Source of the DNA: Colwellia sp.
GTDB lineage: Bacteria > Pseudomonadota > Gammaproteobacteria > Enterobacterales > Alteromonadaceae
DNA: 34,393 nucleotides
Direction: 5' to 3'
Assembly (NCBI GenBank): GCA_002733765.1
Contig: NVWU01000028.1
Span: 16,396-50,788, forward strand
Made by a program: the position numbers and the translations under genes. The notes under the pieces are model-generated. The model saw only the letters and a list, made by a program, of their open reading frames with translations. It was not told where the DNA came from and searched no databases. The first letter of the stretch is position 1. Every line of letters starts with the position of its first letter. This document shows, in pieces, positions 1 through 9,791 of the stretch.

Positions 1-448
1 TAACCCCATATTCTGCCGCAAGGCTACGTATTTGATTAACGGTCGCGGTACGATTTTGAACAAGGCGAGTTCGTACGCAACGTAATGCTTTTATGTCTTG
101 TTGTTCAATACTCTTTACGGGAACGAAATGTATCCCAGGTCGAAAAGCCGCCTCACAAATAGCAAGTGCATCATTAGCATCGTTTTTTTGATTAGTGACA
201 AATGGTTTTACATGCTGTGCGGGGATAAGTTTAACTTTATACCCTAGCCCTTGAAATATTCGTCCCCAATGATGAGAAGTGCCACATGCCTCCATGGCAA
301 TTAAAGTTCCTGCGGGTAATTGTCTTGTGCTGTGCAAGAACTTAGCTCTGGAAACCTTATAATTTCGCTGGATTGTATTATCTTTCAATAAAACGCATAT
401 TTGAAAAACATTTTTAGCTAAATCTATACCGACAACTTTAATATTCAT
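1..448 (-). CDS. IS110-family transposase, N-terminal part (cut by window edge)
   Basis: I translated the minus strand from the ATG at 448-446; the frame stays open to base 1, giving about 149 residues of the N-terminal RuvC-like DEDD domain of an IS110-family transposase. It opens MNIKVVGIDLAKNVFQ, with the first catalytic Asp in GIDLAKNVF, and continues with MEACGTSHHW, VKPFVTNQKNDANDALAICEA and QNRTATVNQIRSL. The MEACG(S/T)xHxW and NKND.DAEAICEA motifs are typical of the IS1111-like subgroup, whose members insert by recombination rather than by DDE chemistry. The C-terminal Ser domain and the right end of the element lie outside the window, so I cannot say whether the copy is intact. Confidence 0.9.
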   Translation of the reverse strand, partial: MNIKVVGIDLAKNVFQICVLLKDNTIQRNYKVSRAKFLHSTRQLPAGTLIAMEACGTSHHWGRIFQGLGYKVKLIPAQHVKPFVTNQKNDANDALAICEAAFRPGIHFVPVKSIEQQDIKALRCVRTRLVQNRTATVNQIRSLAAEYGV

Positions 449-734
449 GATGAACGACCTCATTAAATTTAACACCGATCTTAAGTTTGGCTCAAAATGC
501 CAAACTTTGGGTGCTAAGGTGTCCATCACATCATTACACTTTAAAGCTTAAACCGATCTGAGATTATTTTCGATTCTCTAAGCTGTGAATTGATACAAGA
601 ACTATCAATCTTGAATTCATCTAAATTAATGACGAAAACCTACGAGTGTCCCACTAAATTTATTAAACTTAGATTAACCCTAGTAGATTTTCTAGAGATT
701 AAAAATTTATACTTTAATGCTTCCAGAGTAATAT
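449..734. other. Non-coding stretch: IS110 left end plus flank
   Basis: There is no credible gene between the transposase start and the gor stop codon. The part next to the transposase must be the left non-coding end of the insertion sequence. It contains one strong hairpin (483-507), and nearby on the minus strand the sequence ggacaccttagcaccc, which could belong to the subterminal repeat of the element. The exact IS boundary cannot be fixed without the right end. The rest, toward 734, is AT-rich and I see no further structure in it. Confidence 0.5.
483..507. repeat. 9-bp hairpin in the IS110 left end
   Basis: Bases 483-491 (aagtttggc) and 499-507 (gccaaactt) form a perfect 9-bp inverted repeat around the 7-base loop tcaaaat, 35 to 59 bp upstream of the transposase ATG. 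It may be a subterminal inverted repeat, part of a bridge-type guide RNA, or a promoter-shielding structure. The sequence alone does not decide between these. Confidence 0.7.
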
Positions 735-2087
735 CTATAGGGTAACAAATTCTTCCGCCGAGGTTGGATGTATAGCAATAGTATTATCGAAATCAGCTTT
801 TGTCGCCCCCATCTTCATCGCAACGGCAAAACCCTGTAGTAATTCGTCACTACCAAAACCAATACTGTGTAAGCCCACAACTTTTTCATCAACACCGGCA
901 CAAATTAGCTTCATCCGTGTTGGGTCACGGTAATCTTCAGTAATCGCTTGATAAAGCGCGGTAAATTGTGAATTATAAACACTAATATTGTCTTCACCAT
1001 ATTGCGTAACCGCTTCAGCCTCTGTTAACCCTACCGTACCAATAACCGGATGACTAAAAACAACAGTGGCAATGCCTGAATAGTCTAAATGTTCGTCTGG
1101 TTTATTATTAAATAAGCGTTCGCATAAACGACGACCCGCAGCAACAGCCACCGGTGTTAACTGTGCCCGTCCAGTATTGTCACCAACTGCATAAATGCCA
1201 TCAACATTAGTATTTTGATATTTATCCGTAACAATAAAGCCTCGCTCATTTAACTCAACACCCGCCAGTTCTAGATTAATATTATCAGTCGCTGGCTCTC
1301 GACCTATTGCCCATACTAATTTTTCAACTGGGCCAACTGACTGACCATTAGTTAAATGTATCATTAGCTTACCGTCAGCCAATTTTTCAACACGTTCAGG
1401 TGTGCTGTGGTTATGTAATGTGGGGCCATGCTTTGCCATTTGCTCAACTAATGTGGTGCTTAACATTTCATCAAAGGCGCGTAATGGTTTCTCATTTCTA
1501 ACCAATAAATGCGTTTGCGTGCCTAGTGCATAAAACACACCTGCTAACTCTACCGCAATATAACCTGCGCCAATAACAGCGACTGATTTAGGTTGCTCAG
1601 TCAATGCAAAAAATCCATCTGAGTCTATGCCAAATTCAGCGCCTTCAATATCAGGGATGGAAGGTCGCCCACCCGTAGCAATAGTAATATGATCGGCGGT
1701 ATATAAAGTGCCATTTACCTCAACAGTGTTTTTATCTACAAATTTAGCAAACCCTTGAATAACAGTAACATTGTTTGCATCAAAACCTCGTTGATACGCA
1801 CCATGAATTCTTTCTATATACGCTTCACGGTTTTGAATTAAATGGTTCCAATCAAAACCTTTTTGCTCGATCTTAAAACCATAGTCGCTTGCATATTTAA
1901 GCGCGTCGCTAATTTGCCCAGCATACCACATGGCTTTTTTAGGAACACAGCCAACGTTTACACAAGTTCCACCAAGGTACTTGGCTTCAATTACGGCTGC
2001 TTTTTTACCCAGTTTTGCTGCTCTATTTGCCGAAGCAATACCGCCGCTACCTGCACCAATAGCTAAATAATCAAAATGTTGTGTCAT
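735..2087 (-). CDS. gor: Glutathione-disulfide reductase
   Basis: This 450-aa cytoplasmic flavoenzyme reduces glutathione disulfide with NADPH. The N-terminal FAD motif is GAGSGG (residues 11-16), the redox-active disulfide is C42 and C47 in [13 protein letters not shown], the NAD(P)H-binding motif [11 protein letters not shown] sits near residue 173, a second FAD motif IYAVGDNTG lies near residue 300, and the C-terminal HPTSAEE carries the catalytic base H440. Length and spacing match E. coli Gor, which also has C42 and C47. An AGGA stands 7 bases before the ATG. In E. coli gor lies close to prlC and rsmJ. The same neighbourhood is kept here, but a large signalling gene stands between them. 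It is probably its own transcription unit, 123 bp downstream of that gene. Confidence 0.97.
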   Translation of the reverse strand: MTQHFDYLAIGAGSGGIASANRAAKLGKKAAVIEAKYLGGTCVNVGCVPKKAMWYAGQISDALKYASDYGFKIEQKGFDWNHLIQNREAYIERIHGAYQRGFDANNVTVIQGFAKFVDKNTVEVNGTLYTADHITIATGGRPSIPDIEGAEFGIDSDGFFALTEQPKSVAVIGAGYIAVELAGVFYALGTQTHLLVRNEKPLRAFDEMLSTTLVEQMAKHGPTLHNHSTPERVEKLADGKLMIHLTNGQSVGPVEKLVWAIGREPATDNINLELAGVELNERGFIVTDKYQNTNVDGIYAVGDNTGRAQLTPVAVAAGRRLCERLFNNKPDEHLDYSGIATVVFSHPVIGTVGLTEAEAVTQYGEDNISVYNSQFTALYQAITEDYRDPTRMKLICAGVDEKVVGLHSIGFGSDELLQGFAVAMKMGATKADFDNTIAIHPTSAEEFVTL

Positions 2088-2210
2088 TACGGAGTCCTTA
2101 AGTTTACTTATTTTATTTTTAACTCAAGCCACTTCAAAATGTATGATTCAGTTTGAGATTTCTTGAGTATATATGGGTACAAAAAGTCATGCAATCAAGC
2201 AAAGCGTAAA

Positions 2211-5200
2211 CTAATTTACTTTTAGCTCAACAACATTGGCCATCAGATAAGCACTAATTGTTTTACTATCGACAGGTTTACTGTACAGGTACCCCTGAAT
2301 ATAGTGACATTGCCGCTGGGTTAAATAGTCTAACTGCCCTCTAGTTTCAACACCTTCGGCGATACAATGCATATTAAGACGTTTAGCTAATACTATAGTG
2401 GCATCAACAATAGCTTCATCGGTTTTTTCAATACCAATCCCCGAGATAAAAGTTCTATCTATTTTGATAATATCAAGTGGTAATTGTTTCAAATAAGATA
2501 ATGAGGAAAAACCAGTACCAAAATCATCCAGCGCTAAAATAACCCCCAATTCAGACAATGCATTCATTGTTTTTATGGCTTTTTCAGGTTCAGAAAATAG
2601 TGCACTTTCTGTCACTTCTATTTTAAGTAAGTGAGCAGGTAAATTATACGTTGTTAACAACATCGCAATATAATCGACTAAACCTTCTTTAGCAAAGTGC
2701 TGTGGAGATAGATTTACAGATAAATATAACGTTGGTCGCAGTTGATGCCATTTTTTAAGATCAATTAAGCCGCGTTCCAAAGCTGCCTCGGTCATAGGAA
2801 TAATCAAACTGAGCTCTTCAGCCATCGCAATAAAATCGACCGGAGCGATTAAACCCTGTTCACTTTGCCAGCGCATTAACAGTTCAAGACCAGCGGCTTT
2901 ACCACTATTAGCATCAACAATAGGTTGATAATGATTAAAAAATTCATCATTCGCATAGGCTAGTTTCACATTAGATTCTTTTTCTAATCGCTCATTGGCT
3001 TCATGGTTCATTCTTGGTGTAAAGAACTGAAAAGTATTGCGACCTAGCTGCTTAGCATGGTACATAGCAATATCGGCATGCCGTAATAATGCGCTCGAAT
3101 TATTGGCATCTGCAGGATAAAGCGCAATACCAATACTTGCCCCAATACTTACTTTGTGCGTTTGCAACAACACAGGCTGCTCTATGGCTGCAATGATTTT
3201 TTGTGCAATCTTACCTAAATGCCCTATCCCCTTAGTTGTCTCTAATAGCACCACAAATTCATCACCACCAATACGCGCTACCGTATCGTCTACACGTAAA
3301 AGTTCAGATAAGCGCCGGGACACTTCAACTAGCAATAAATCACCACAATCATGGCCTAATGAATCATTCACTTGCTTGAATTTATCTAGATCAATAAAGA
3401 ACAAAGCGATTGTACTAGATTTCCACTTAGACGATTCCATCGCTTCTTTGATCCGTTCAAGCAATAAACTACGATTAGGTAAATTGGTTAAATAATCATA
3501 ATGAGCTAAATAACGTAATTCTTTTTCTGCCGCTTTTTGTGCACTAATATCTGAAAAAACAAAAATAAAATGCAAGCTGTTAGTAATTTTATTTCGGCCT
3601 ACATTAATATTGAGAATAACATGAAATTTTTTACCTGTGTCTGTCGTCACTAATTCTTCACCGCGCCAATGCTCACTCTCTACTAATGTGGGCAGTAATT
3701 GTTGGAAAAATTTCCAGCGTCGTTTACTAAGTCCCATGAGGTTACTATTAAAATCAAAGTTCTCATCAGGCCAACCAAAAACACTACGAAGCGATTGATT
3801 CGCCGTGGCCTGGATATAATCACCATTAATAATTAATACCCAGTCATTGGTTTGTTTAAATGCTTCACCATAATATTGATTACGTACTTCTTCAGCGCGA
3901 GTTTGCGTAATATTGCTATAAGAGCCCGTGATTCTACTTGGTTTATTGTTACCATCTAGCGTCACTATTTTTCCTAGATCTTTATACCAGAGCCAATGCC
4001 CTGCTGCATGCTTTAATCGATAGGTACAACTAAAAGTTGCCTCAAGACTATTTAAGGTGACAAACGCTTCCCAACGAGATAAAAAACTTTGTTTATCATC
4101 AGGGTGAATCAACCCAATATGTTGCTCAAAGCTATGGGCTGTTGTTAAATTGATATAACCTAACTCTTGCGATATACGCTTACAAAACATTAAGTTATCA
4201 TGCGCTTTCCAATCCCAAACGTCACTATTACTACCAATTAAAGCAAGTTGTAGACGATTCTCTCTAAAGGTAACTTCTTCGTGGTCCTTAAGTAACTTCA
4301 AACGCTGTAAATTGCGTTGATATAACCACAAAAAAGCCAACAGCAGCAAGGTAGCAGCATAAATAAAATAAGCTAACGGAGACTGCCATGGCGCATAACT
4401 GACACGAATTTTTATTTGACGGGTAGCAGAGTACTCACCCGTAACAGGTGATTTCACCTTTACTGATAATGTATGGACACCTGATGGCAAGCTAGGAAAG
4501 GTAATGGTATTTTCAGTAGTTGCAGGATAACTAACGTTACTATCACCCGCTAATTGATACTCAAAAATAACATTCTGATTATCTCCGTAATATAATGTTG
4601 AAAAATCAAAGCGAATACCAACATCATCGTACTTTAGTTGTATTTCTTGCTGTTGATTGATAATTAACGGTAGATCTAGTTCTCTGGAAATCACCTTGAT
4701 ATTGGTAACATGTACTTTAAGAGTATTATCTACATGTTTATTTTTAAGATTCAAAGGGGAAAAAACACTTACCCCTTCCATTGAGCCATAGGCTAAATTT
4801 CCGTTAGTTAATTGCAGCCGAGCTTCCGCATTAAACTCCATCGCAGGGAAACCATCATCAATAGTAAAATTACGAATATGCTGAGTATCACTATTTAATA
4901 AAAACATGCCTTTATGAGTAGAAAACCAAATATCACCTTCGGTGTCTGTCATTAAACTGTACACATTATTATCAATAATAGAATTATTGCTATCATAAAA
5001 ATATTTGACTTCAAATGTCGATAACTCTAGCCCTACTAAACCTTTTCCTGGGTAAGCCAACCAAAAAATATTATTTTTATCTATGGTCCAACTATCAAAA
5101 GTGAGCCATTCGCTCGCTAGAACACCTGGATGCTGATAAAGCTTAACGACTTTATTAGTCACTAAGTCATAGCTCCACAAACTATCATTAGTGCTAAATA

Positions 5201-6821
5201 ATGTGGCCTTGCTATTAGGTAGACTCCCAAAAAAATGATAAATTTGACTTAACGGTACAACTTTATTTAGTGCCGTTAAGTCAACTTGCTGACCTAACTG
5301 TAAATCAATGAGTACAGCACCATCATCTTGCACTAACCAAAGATAATGCTGTTTTTGCAAAAAAACTGAATGAGAATTTTTCGCTAGTACTTTATGAATT
5401 TCAATATCAAAAGTAGGCTTGGTCACTTGCTTTAACTCAGTATTATAAAAAACAACACCGTTGGAGGTTAACAGCAATAACTCTTTGTTATAATTATAAA
5501 TTTGATCAATATGGTTATTACTAAATTGATTGTCACTATCTGCAGGTAAAAAATATCGTTTTACGCTATTTTTTTGATAATCTATCAAGTTAAAACCATT
5601 GCTCGTGCCAACCCAAAATAAATCATCATTATTACTATGTTGTTGCAATATCCGTACAGCGTTATGGTTTAAACTCTGCTCACCCTCGCGTTGATAACGA
5701 TAATTTTCAATTAATTCTCTACTAGGATCCCACAAGTAAACACCTTTAGACTCAGAGCCAAGCCAAAAAACGCCACTGTTATCCCGTGCTAAAGAAATAA
5801 TTAAGTCATCAGAAGTGTTTTCAAAATAATCACTCACACCAAAAAGGAATTCACCTGACTTTTTAATGGTATCAATAACATGCAAACCTCGATTGCTAGC
5901 GACATACAACTTGTCTGCTATATAAAGGAAATTCCATACCGAAAGGCTCTTCAATATTAACTTATAGGGCGCTAAGGGTAAAAGTCCTGATATATACTCA
6001 TTTATGTTATCAACATTGATACTAAAAACACCGTTGTTAGTACCAAAATACAAATCATTTTTTTCACTAATATGAAGAGTGTAGCTTTTAGTCGCTTCCT
6101 GTAAATTAAAGCCATTATCGCCAGATAGTGTTATTAAGCTTGGCAGTTTTTTCCATGTTTTATGTTTGGTGTGATAGACATAGATCCCCACACGAGTAGC
6201 AATATAAAGCACTTGACGATGATGCTTTATTTGAGAAATATTATTTCTATTAAGTAATTCTTTTGATAAGTCTAATTTAATTTGAAATTGTGATGCTTCA
6301 GGATCATAGAAACCAATAGTTTTATTGGTCGCAATCCAATAACCTGTTTTATTCGCGCTATTATTTCCTTGTGTAACACCCACCACATACTGCCCATCAC
6401 CCTCAATAGTGCTAGCAAGAACTAGTTGATATTGATTAGTACTAGGTTGGTAACGATATAATGCATCATTTACATTAATCCAAACGCCACCATCAGCATC
6501 TTGCTTTACAAAATGAATAGCACTATCTAAAAAACTATTGTTTGGTCCTGGTAATTGTTTAATTGAATAACCATCATAAATATTTAAGCCGTTATCCGTT
6601 GCCAGCCAAACAAAACCTTCTTGATCCGCAATAATTGAAGTAACAGTACCTTGTGATAACCCGTCTTCAACGGAAAGCTGCTTTAAATACAAATTATGAA
6701 TACTACTTTTTTCTTTCGCTTGTAGCATAAAGCTAAACGATGCTATAAAAATAATCAGTATTACTATTTTACAAAGTTTCAGAAGTTTCAAACCATTACA
6801 ACCTTTAGTACTTAGTCTCAT
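2211..6821 (-). CDS. Membrane c-di-GMP receptor: beta-propeller sensor, PAS-PAS-GGDEF-EAL
   Basis: This is a 1536-aa transmembrane signalling protein that should make or break cyclic di-GMP in response to a periplasmic cue. Order: signal peptide; about 650 residues of two-component-regulator propeller repeats (VEDGLSQGTV, FVWLATDNGLNIYDG, DIWFSTHKGMFLLN); a Y_Y_Y-type domain; one membrane segment around 812-835; two PAS domains (about 854-974 and 984-1100); GGDEF (1185-1189, with an RxxD inhibitory site five residues before it); and EAL, whose motif here is ELLMR with E1313. DDFGTGFSSL and KIDRTFI are intact, so both catalytic domains look active. I chose the ATG at 6821; an upstream TTG at 6839 adds six residues. 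Neither has a good ribosome-binding site. It is transcribed away from prlC. Confidence 0.9.
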   Translation of the reverse strand: MRLSTKGCNGLKLLKLCKIVILIIFIASFSFMLQAKEKSSIHNLYLKQLSVEDGLSQGTVTSIIADQEGFVWLATDNGLNIYDGYSIKQLPGPNNSFLDSAIHFVKQDADGGVWINVNDALYRYQPSTNQYQLVLASTIEGDGQYVVGVTQGNNSANKTGYWIATNKTIGFYDPEASQFQIKLDLSKELLNRNNISQIKHHRQVLYIATRVGIYVYHTKHKTWKKLPSLITLSGDNGFNLQEATKSYTLHISEKNDLYFGTNNGVFSINVDNINEYISGLLPLAPYKLILKSLSVWNFLYIADKLYVASNRGLHVIDTIKKSGEFLFGVSDYFENTSDDLIISLARDNSGVFWLGSESKGVYLWDPSRELIENYRYQREGEQSLNHNAVRILQQHSNNDDLFWVGTSNGFNLIDYQKNSVKRYFLPADSDNQFSNNHIDQIYNYNKELLLLTSNGVVFYNTELKQVTKPTFDIEIHKVLAKNSHSVFLQKQHYLWLVQDDGAVLIDLQLGQQVDLTALNKVVPLSQIYHFFGSLPNSKATLFSTNDSLWSYDLVTNKVVKLYQHPGVLASEWLTFDSWTIDKNNIFWLAYPGKGLVGLELSTFEVKYFYDSNNSIIDNNVYSLMTDTEGDIWFSTHKGMFLLNSDTQHIRNFTIDDGFPAMEFNAEARLQLTNGNLAYGSMEGVSVFSPLNLKNKHVDNTLKVHVTNIKVISRELDLPLIINQQQEIQLKYDDVGIRFDFSTLYYGDNQNVIFEYQLAGDSNVSYPATTENTITFPSLPSGVHTLSVKVKSPVTGEYSATRQIKIRVSYAPWQSPLAYFIYAATLLLLAFLWLYQRNLQRLKLLKDHEEVTFRENRLQLALIGSNSDVWDWKAHDNLMFCKRISQELGYINLTTAHSFEQHIGLIHPDDKQSFLSRWEAFVTLNSLEATFSCTYRLKHAAGHWLWYKDLGKIVTLDGNNKPSRITGSYSNITQTRAEEVRNQYYGEAFKQTNDWVLIINGDYIQATANQSLRSVFGWPDENFDFNSNLMGLSKRRWKFFQQLLPTLVESEHWRGEELVTTDTGKKFHVILNINVGRNKITNSLHFIFVFSDISAQKAAEKELRYLAHYDYLTNLPNRSLLLERIKEAMESSKWKSSTIALFFIDLDKFKQVNDSLGHDCGDLLLVEVSRRLSELLRVDDTVARIGGDEFVVLLETTKGIGHLGKIAQKIIAAIEQPVLLQTHKVSIGASIGIALYPADANNSSALLRHADIAMYHAKQLGRNTFQFFTPRMNHEANERLEKESNVKLAYANDEFFNHYQPIVDANSGKAAGLELLMRWQSEQGLIAPVDFIAMAEELSLIIPMTEAALERGLIDLKKWHQLRPTLYLSVNLSPQHFAKEGLVDYIAMLLTTYNLPAHLLKIEVTESALFSEPEKAIKTMNALSELGVILALDDFGTGFSSLSYLKQLPLDIIKIDRTFISGIGIEKTDEAIVDATIVLAKRLNMHCIAEGVETRGQLDYLTQRQCHYIQGYLYSKPVDSKTISAYLMANVVELKVN

Positions 6822-6994
6822 TAAATAAGTACAGTTCAATTTATTTCGTTAAATCCCAACCATTTAAGTATAACAGCTCTAAAATTAAGCAAAATATTAA
6901 ATAGTAAAAAAATGCCTCTGTTAAATAATTACCCTTGAATACTTCCTTTGTTGCCATCACATCTACACTACCATTTATTAAATTTGTAACCCTT
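6822..6994. promoter_or_regulatory. Divergent intergenic region between the c-di-GMP receptor and prlC
   Basis: This AT-rich gap of about 170 bp must hold the promoters of two divergent units. I could not pick a convincing -35/-10 pair for either. Open frames that cross it start with TTG and lack family similarity, so I treat it as non-coding. Confidence 0.4.
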
Positions 6995-9040
6995 ATGACT
7001 AACCCTTTATTGCTAAACTCGCCTTTACCCGAATTTTCCAAAATAAAACCCGAGCATGTAAAGCCAGCAGTAGAGCAAGCAATCAATGATTGTAAAAAAG
7101 TAATTGAACAAGTATTAGCCGAACAAAGCACTTTTACTTGGCAAAATTTAGTGATGCCTATTGATGAAGTTGATGATGTATTATCTAAACTTTGGTCACC
7201 CATTTCCCACATGAACTCGGTAATTAGTAGTGATGAATTACGAGAGGCTTATGAGTCATGCTTACCTTTATTATCAGAGTACAGTACTTTTGTCGGTCAA
7301 CACCAAGGGTTATATCAAGCTTACCTACAGTTAAAAGATAATAGTGCCTTTTCTAGCTTAAATACCGCCCAGCAAAAAGTAATTACCAATGCTTTACGTG
7401 ACTTTAAATTATCAGGCATCGCCCTAAATGATAACAACAAGAAGCGTTATGGCGAGATTGTCAGTCGTTTATCTGAATTAAGCTCAAGCTTTAGTAATAA
7501 TGTGCTTGATGCCACGCAAGCATTTAGCATCAACATTAGTGATAAAAATGAGTTAACCGGTTTACCTGACAGTGCCTTAGCTGCTGCACAGGCACTAGCC
7601 AAAAGCAAAGAACAGCAAGGCTATACCTTTACCTTAGATATTCCGAGTTACCTACCAGTAATGATGTATTGTGACAATCAATCATTACGTGAAAAACTAC
7701 ATCGCGCTTTTGTCACGCGCGCTTCAGATCAGGGGCCAAATGCCGGAAAATTCGACAATAGTGGCATTATGAATGAACTATTAGCACTTCGTCATGAATT
7801 AGCCCAATTGCTAGACTTTAATAACTACGCTGAACACTCTCTCGCGACTAAAATGGCCAACTCTACCGACGAAGTAATGGCATTTTTAGAAAACCTAGCG
7901 GTTAAATCTAAACATCAGGGTAAACAAGACTTTCAAGAATTAACTAATTTTGCCCAAACTGAGTATTCACAAGACACATTACAAGCGTGGGATTTAGCCT
8001 ATTACAGCGAAAAACTCAAACAAAGTCGTTATACCATTTCCGATGAGGAACTACGTCCTTACTTTCCCAAAGATAAAGTGGTTGAAGGGTTATTTTCCGT
8101 CGTTAACCGTTTATTTGGCTTAAACATTAACTGCCGAGACGGCGTTGATGTTTGGCATGATGACGTAAAATTTTACGATGTTTTAGATGCCGATGGCCAA
8201 TTGCGTGGTAGCTTCTATTTAGATTTATACGCTCGTGAGAAAAAACGTGGTGGCGCTTGGATGGATGATTGTGTAGGTAGAGCTAAACTTAGCACAGGTG
8301 AGATTCAACACCCAGTTGCCTACTTAACCTGTAATTTTAATGGCCCTGTTGGCGATACACCAGCATTGTTTACCCATGACGAAGTAGTCACTTTATTTCA
8401 CGAATTTGGTCACGGTTTACACCACATGCTAACGCAGATAGATGCCAGTGCTGTTTCTGGCATTAATGGCGTGCCTTGGGATGCAGTAGAATTACCGAGT
8501 CAATTTTTAGAAAACTGGTGTTGGCAGCCAGAAGCACTAGCCTTTATTTCGAGTCACTTTGAAACGGGTGAGTCACTACCTCAGGCGCTTTTAGATAAAA
8601 TGCTTGCCGCCAAAAACTTTCAATCAGCCATGCAAATGTTACGTCAATTAGAGTTCAGCATTTTTGACTTTACTATGCACGCTAGCTATACCAGTGATGC
8701 GAAAGAAGATCATATACAACAAGTATTAAACCAAGTGCGAGAACAATACTCCGTAGTAAAAGCGCCTGAATTTAATCGTTTTCAACATGGTTTTAGCCAT
8801 ATTTTTGGTGGTGGTTATGCTGCAGGCTATTACAGTTATAAATGGGCCGAAGTATTATCGGCCGATGCTTTTGGCTTATTTGAAGAAGAGGGTATTTTTA
8901 ACCAAGCTACCGGTCAGTCTTTTTTAACCAATGTGTTAGAAAAAGGCGGTAGTGAAGAACCAAGTCAATTATTTAAAAACTTCCGTGGCAGAGCACCTGA
9001 AATAGAGGCTTTATTACGCCACTGTGGTATTGAAGCTTAA
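6995..9040 (+). CDS. prlC: Oligopeptidase A (M3 family zinc metallopeptidase)
   Basis: This 681-aa cytoplasmic metallo-oligopeptidase degrades short peptides, including cleaved signal peptides. The zinc site is HEFGHGLHH starting at H469, the position known in the 680-aa E. coli enzyme. C-terminal features of the M3 family include the FGGGYAAGYYSYKWAEVL stretch, which closes over the substrate. The ATG at 6995 gives MTNPLLLNSPLPEF, matching the family N terminus. A longer frame from a TTG at 6935 adds 20 unrelated residues, so I rejected it. It is the first gene of a run with the Tag-like gene (4-bp gap) and rsmJ. The prlC-rsmJ association is also found in E. coli. Confidence 0.97.
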   Translation: MTNPLLLNSPLPEFSKIKPEHVKPAVEQAINDCKKVIEQVLAEQSTFTWQNLVMPIDEVDDVLSKLWSPISHMNSVISSDELREAYESCLPLLSEYSTFVGQHQGLYQAYLQLKDNSAFSSLNTAQQKVITNALRDFKLSGIALNDNNKKRYGEIVSRLSELSSSFSNNVLDATQAFSINISDKNELTGLPDSALAAAQALAKSKEQQGYTFTLDIPSYLPVMMYCDNQSLREKLHRAFVTRASDQGPNAGKFDNSGIMNELLALRHELAQLLDFNNYAEHSLATKMANSTDEVMAFLENLAVKSKHQGKQDFQELTNFAQTEYSQDTLQAWDLAYYSEKLKQSRYTISDEELRPYFPKDKVVEGLFSVVNRLFGLNINCRDGVDVWHDDVKFYDVLDADGQLRGSFYLDLYAREKKRGGAWMDDCVGRAKLSTGEIQHPVAYLTCNFNGPVGDTPALFTHDEVVTLFHEFGHGLHHMLTQIDASAVSGINGVPWDAVELPSQFLENWCWQPEALAFISSHFETGESLPQALLDKMLAAKNFQSAMQMLRQLEFSIFDFTMHASYTSDAKEDHIQQVLNQVREQYSVVKAPEFNRFQHGFSHIFGGGYAAGYYSYKWAEVLSADAFGLFEEEGIFNQATGQSFLTNVLEKGGSEEPSQLFKNFRGRAPEIEALLRHCGIEA

Positions 9041-9044
9041 CCTT

Positions 9045-9791
9045 ATGGCAATAAATACCACAGAAAAATTTAGTGATTTATATCAACGTGCGGTTAAACG
9101 AAAAGGTGGCGCCAAAGCGTTAGAATTATTACTTGGTAAAAAAATTATTGGTAAAAAATTACTTAACGATAATGCTGCCCAACAAGGTGTGGCAACGTTA
9201 AGTGATGATAGGGTTTTATCCGCATTTACTAAGCAAATTTTTAAATCGGGCTTTGTCTGGCGTGTGGTCGAAAATAAATGGTCTAACTTTGAAGAAAGTT
9301 TTTTCAATTTTAACATTGAAAAAGTGCTAATGATGCCTGAAGAAATGCTTGAACGAAAAGCCGCTGATCCGGGTATTATTCGCAACTATAATAAGGTTAA
9401 AACCATTACAGCAAATGCTCAAATGATGTTCGACCATCAAATAGAACATCATAACAGCTTTGCCCAATTCATTGCGGAATGGCCAAGCAGTGACATTATT
9501 GGTTTATGGGCCTTTTTGAAAAAGCACGGACAACGTCTTGGCGGCAATACAGGCCCTTACGCGTTAAGACTATTAGGTAAAGATACCTTTATCTTAAGTT
9601 CAGATGTGGAAGCCTACCTCAGAGCACAAAAAATTATTGATGGCGGACTACAAAGTAAAAAAAGTTTAACGGCAATTCAGGCATTTTTTAATGAACACCA
9701 ACAAGAGTCTGGATACAGCCTCACTCAACTAAGCCGTTTAATTGCCTTTGCCAATGGTGATAATTATGTACAACTTGAGGCAGTTTCATGA
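9045..9791 (+). CDS. DNA-3-methyladenine glycosylase I-like (Tag fold) protein, divergent
   Basis: This 248-aa protein resembles the Tag/Adenine_glyco family: residues 64-72 (QIFKSGFVW) align with the EGQQAGLSW segment of E. coli Tag, followed by [21 protein letters not shown], a close match to the family signature. However, Gln64 sits where Tag has its key Glu38, and the zinc-binding Cys/His residues at the N and C termini of Tag are absent. It is also longer than the roughly 190-aa Tag. It is therefore a helix-hairpin-helix glycosylase-fold protein whose base-excision activity is uncertain. I took the ATG at 9045 over an upstream GTG at 9024 that overlaps prlC. Its stop overlaps the rsmJ start (ATGA), so the two are probably translationally coupled. 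Confidence 0.75.
   Translation: MAINTTEKFSDLYQRAVKRKGGAKALELLLGKKIIGKKLLNDNAAQQGVATLSDDRVLSAFTKQIFKSGFVWRVVENKWSNFEESFFNFNIEKVLMMPEEMLERKAADPGIIRNYNKVKTITANAQMMFDHQIEHHNSFAQFIAEWPSSDIIGLWAFLKKHGQRLGGNTGPYALRLLGKDTFILSSDVEAYLRAQKIIDGGLQSKKSLTAIQAFFNEHQQESGYSLTQLSRLIAFANGDNYVQLEAVS

Noticed and set aside
1842..2066. Plus-strand open frame inside gor
   Set aside because: It lies wholly opposite a conserved gene and has no ribosome-binding site or family similarity; similar opposite-strand frames at 3154-3495, 9949-10239, 17283-17594 and 23837-24253 were dropped for the same reason.
6935..6994. Longer prlC start at a TTG adding 20 residues
   Set aside because: The ATG at 6995 gives the family N terminus and a length within one residue of E. 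coli PrlC.
6841..7212. Minus-strand frame of 123 codons opposite the prlC start
   Set aside because: It overlaps the conserved N terminus of prlC and has composition typical of an antisense shadow.
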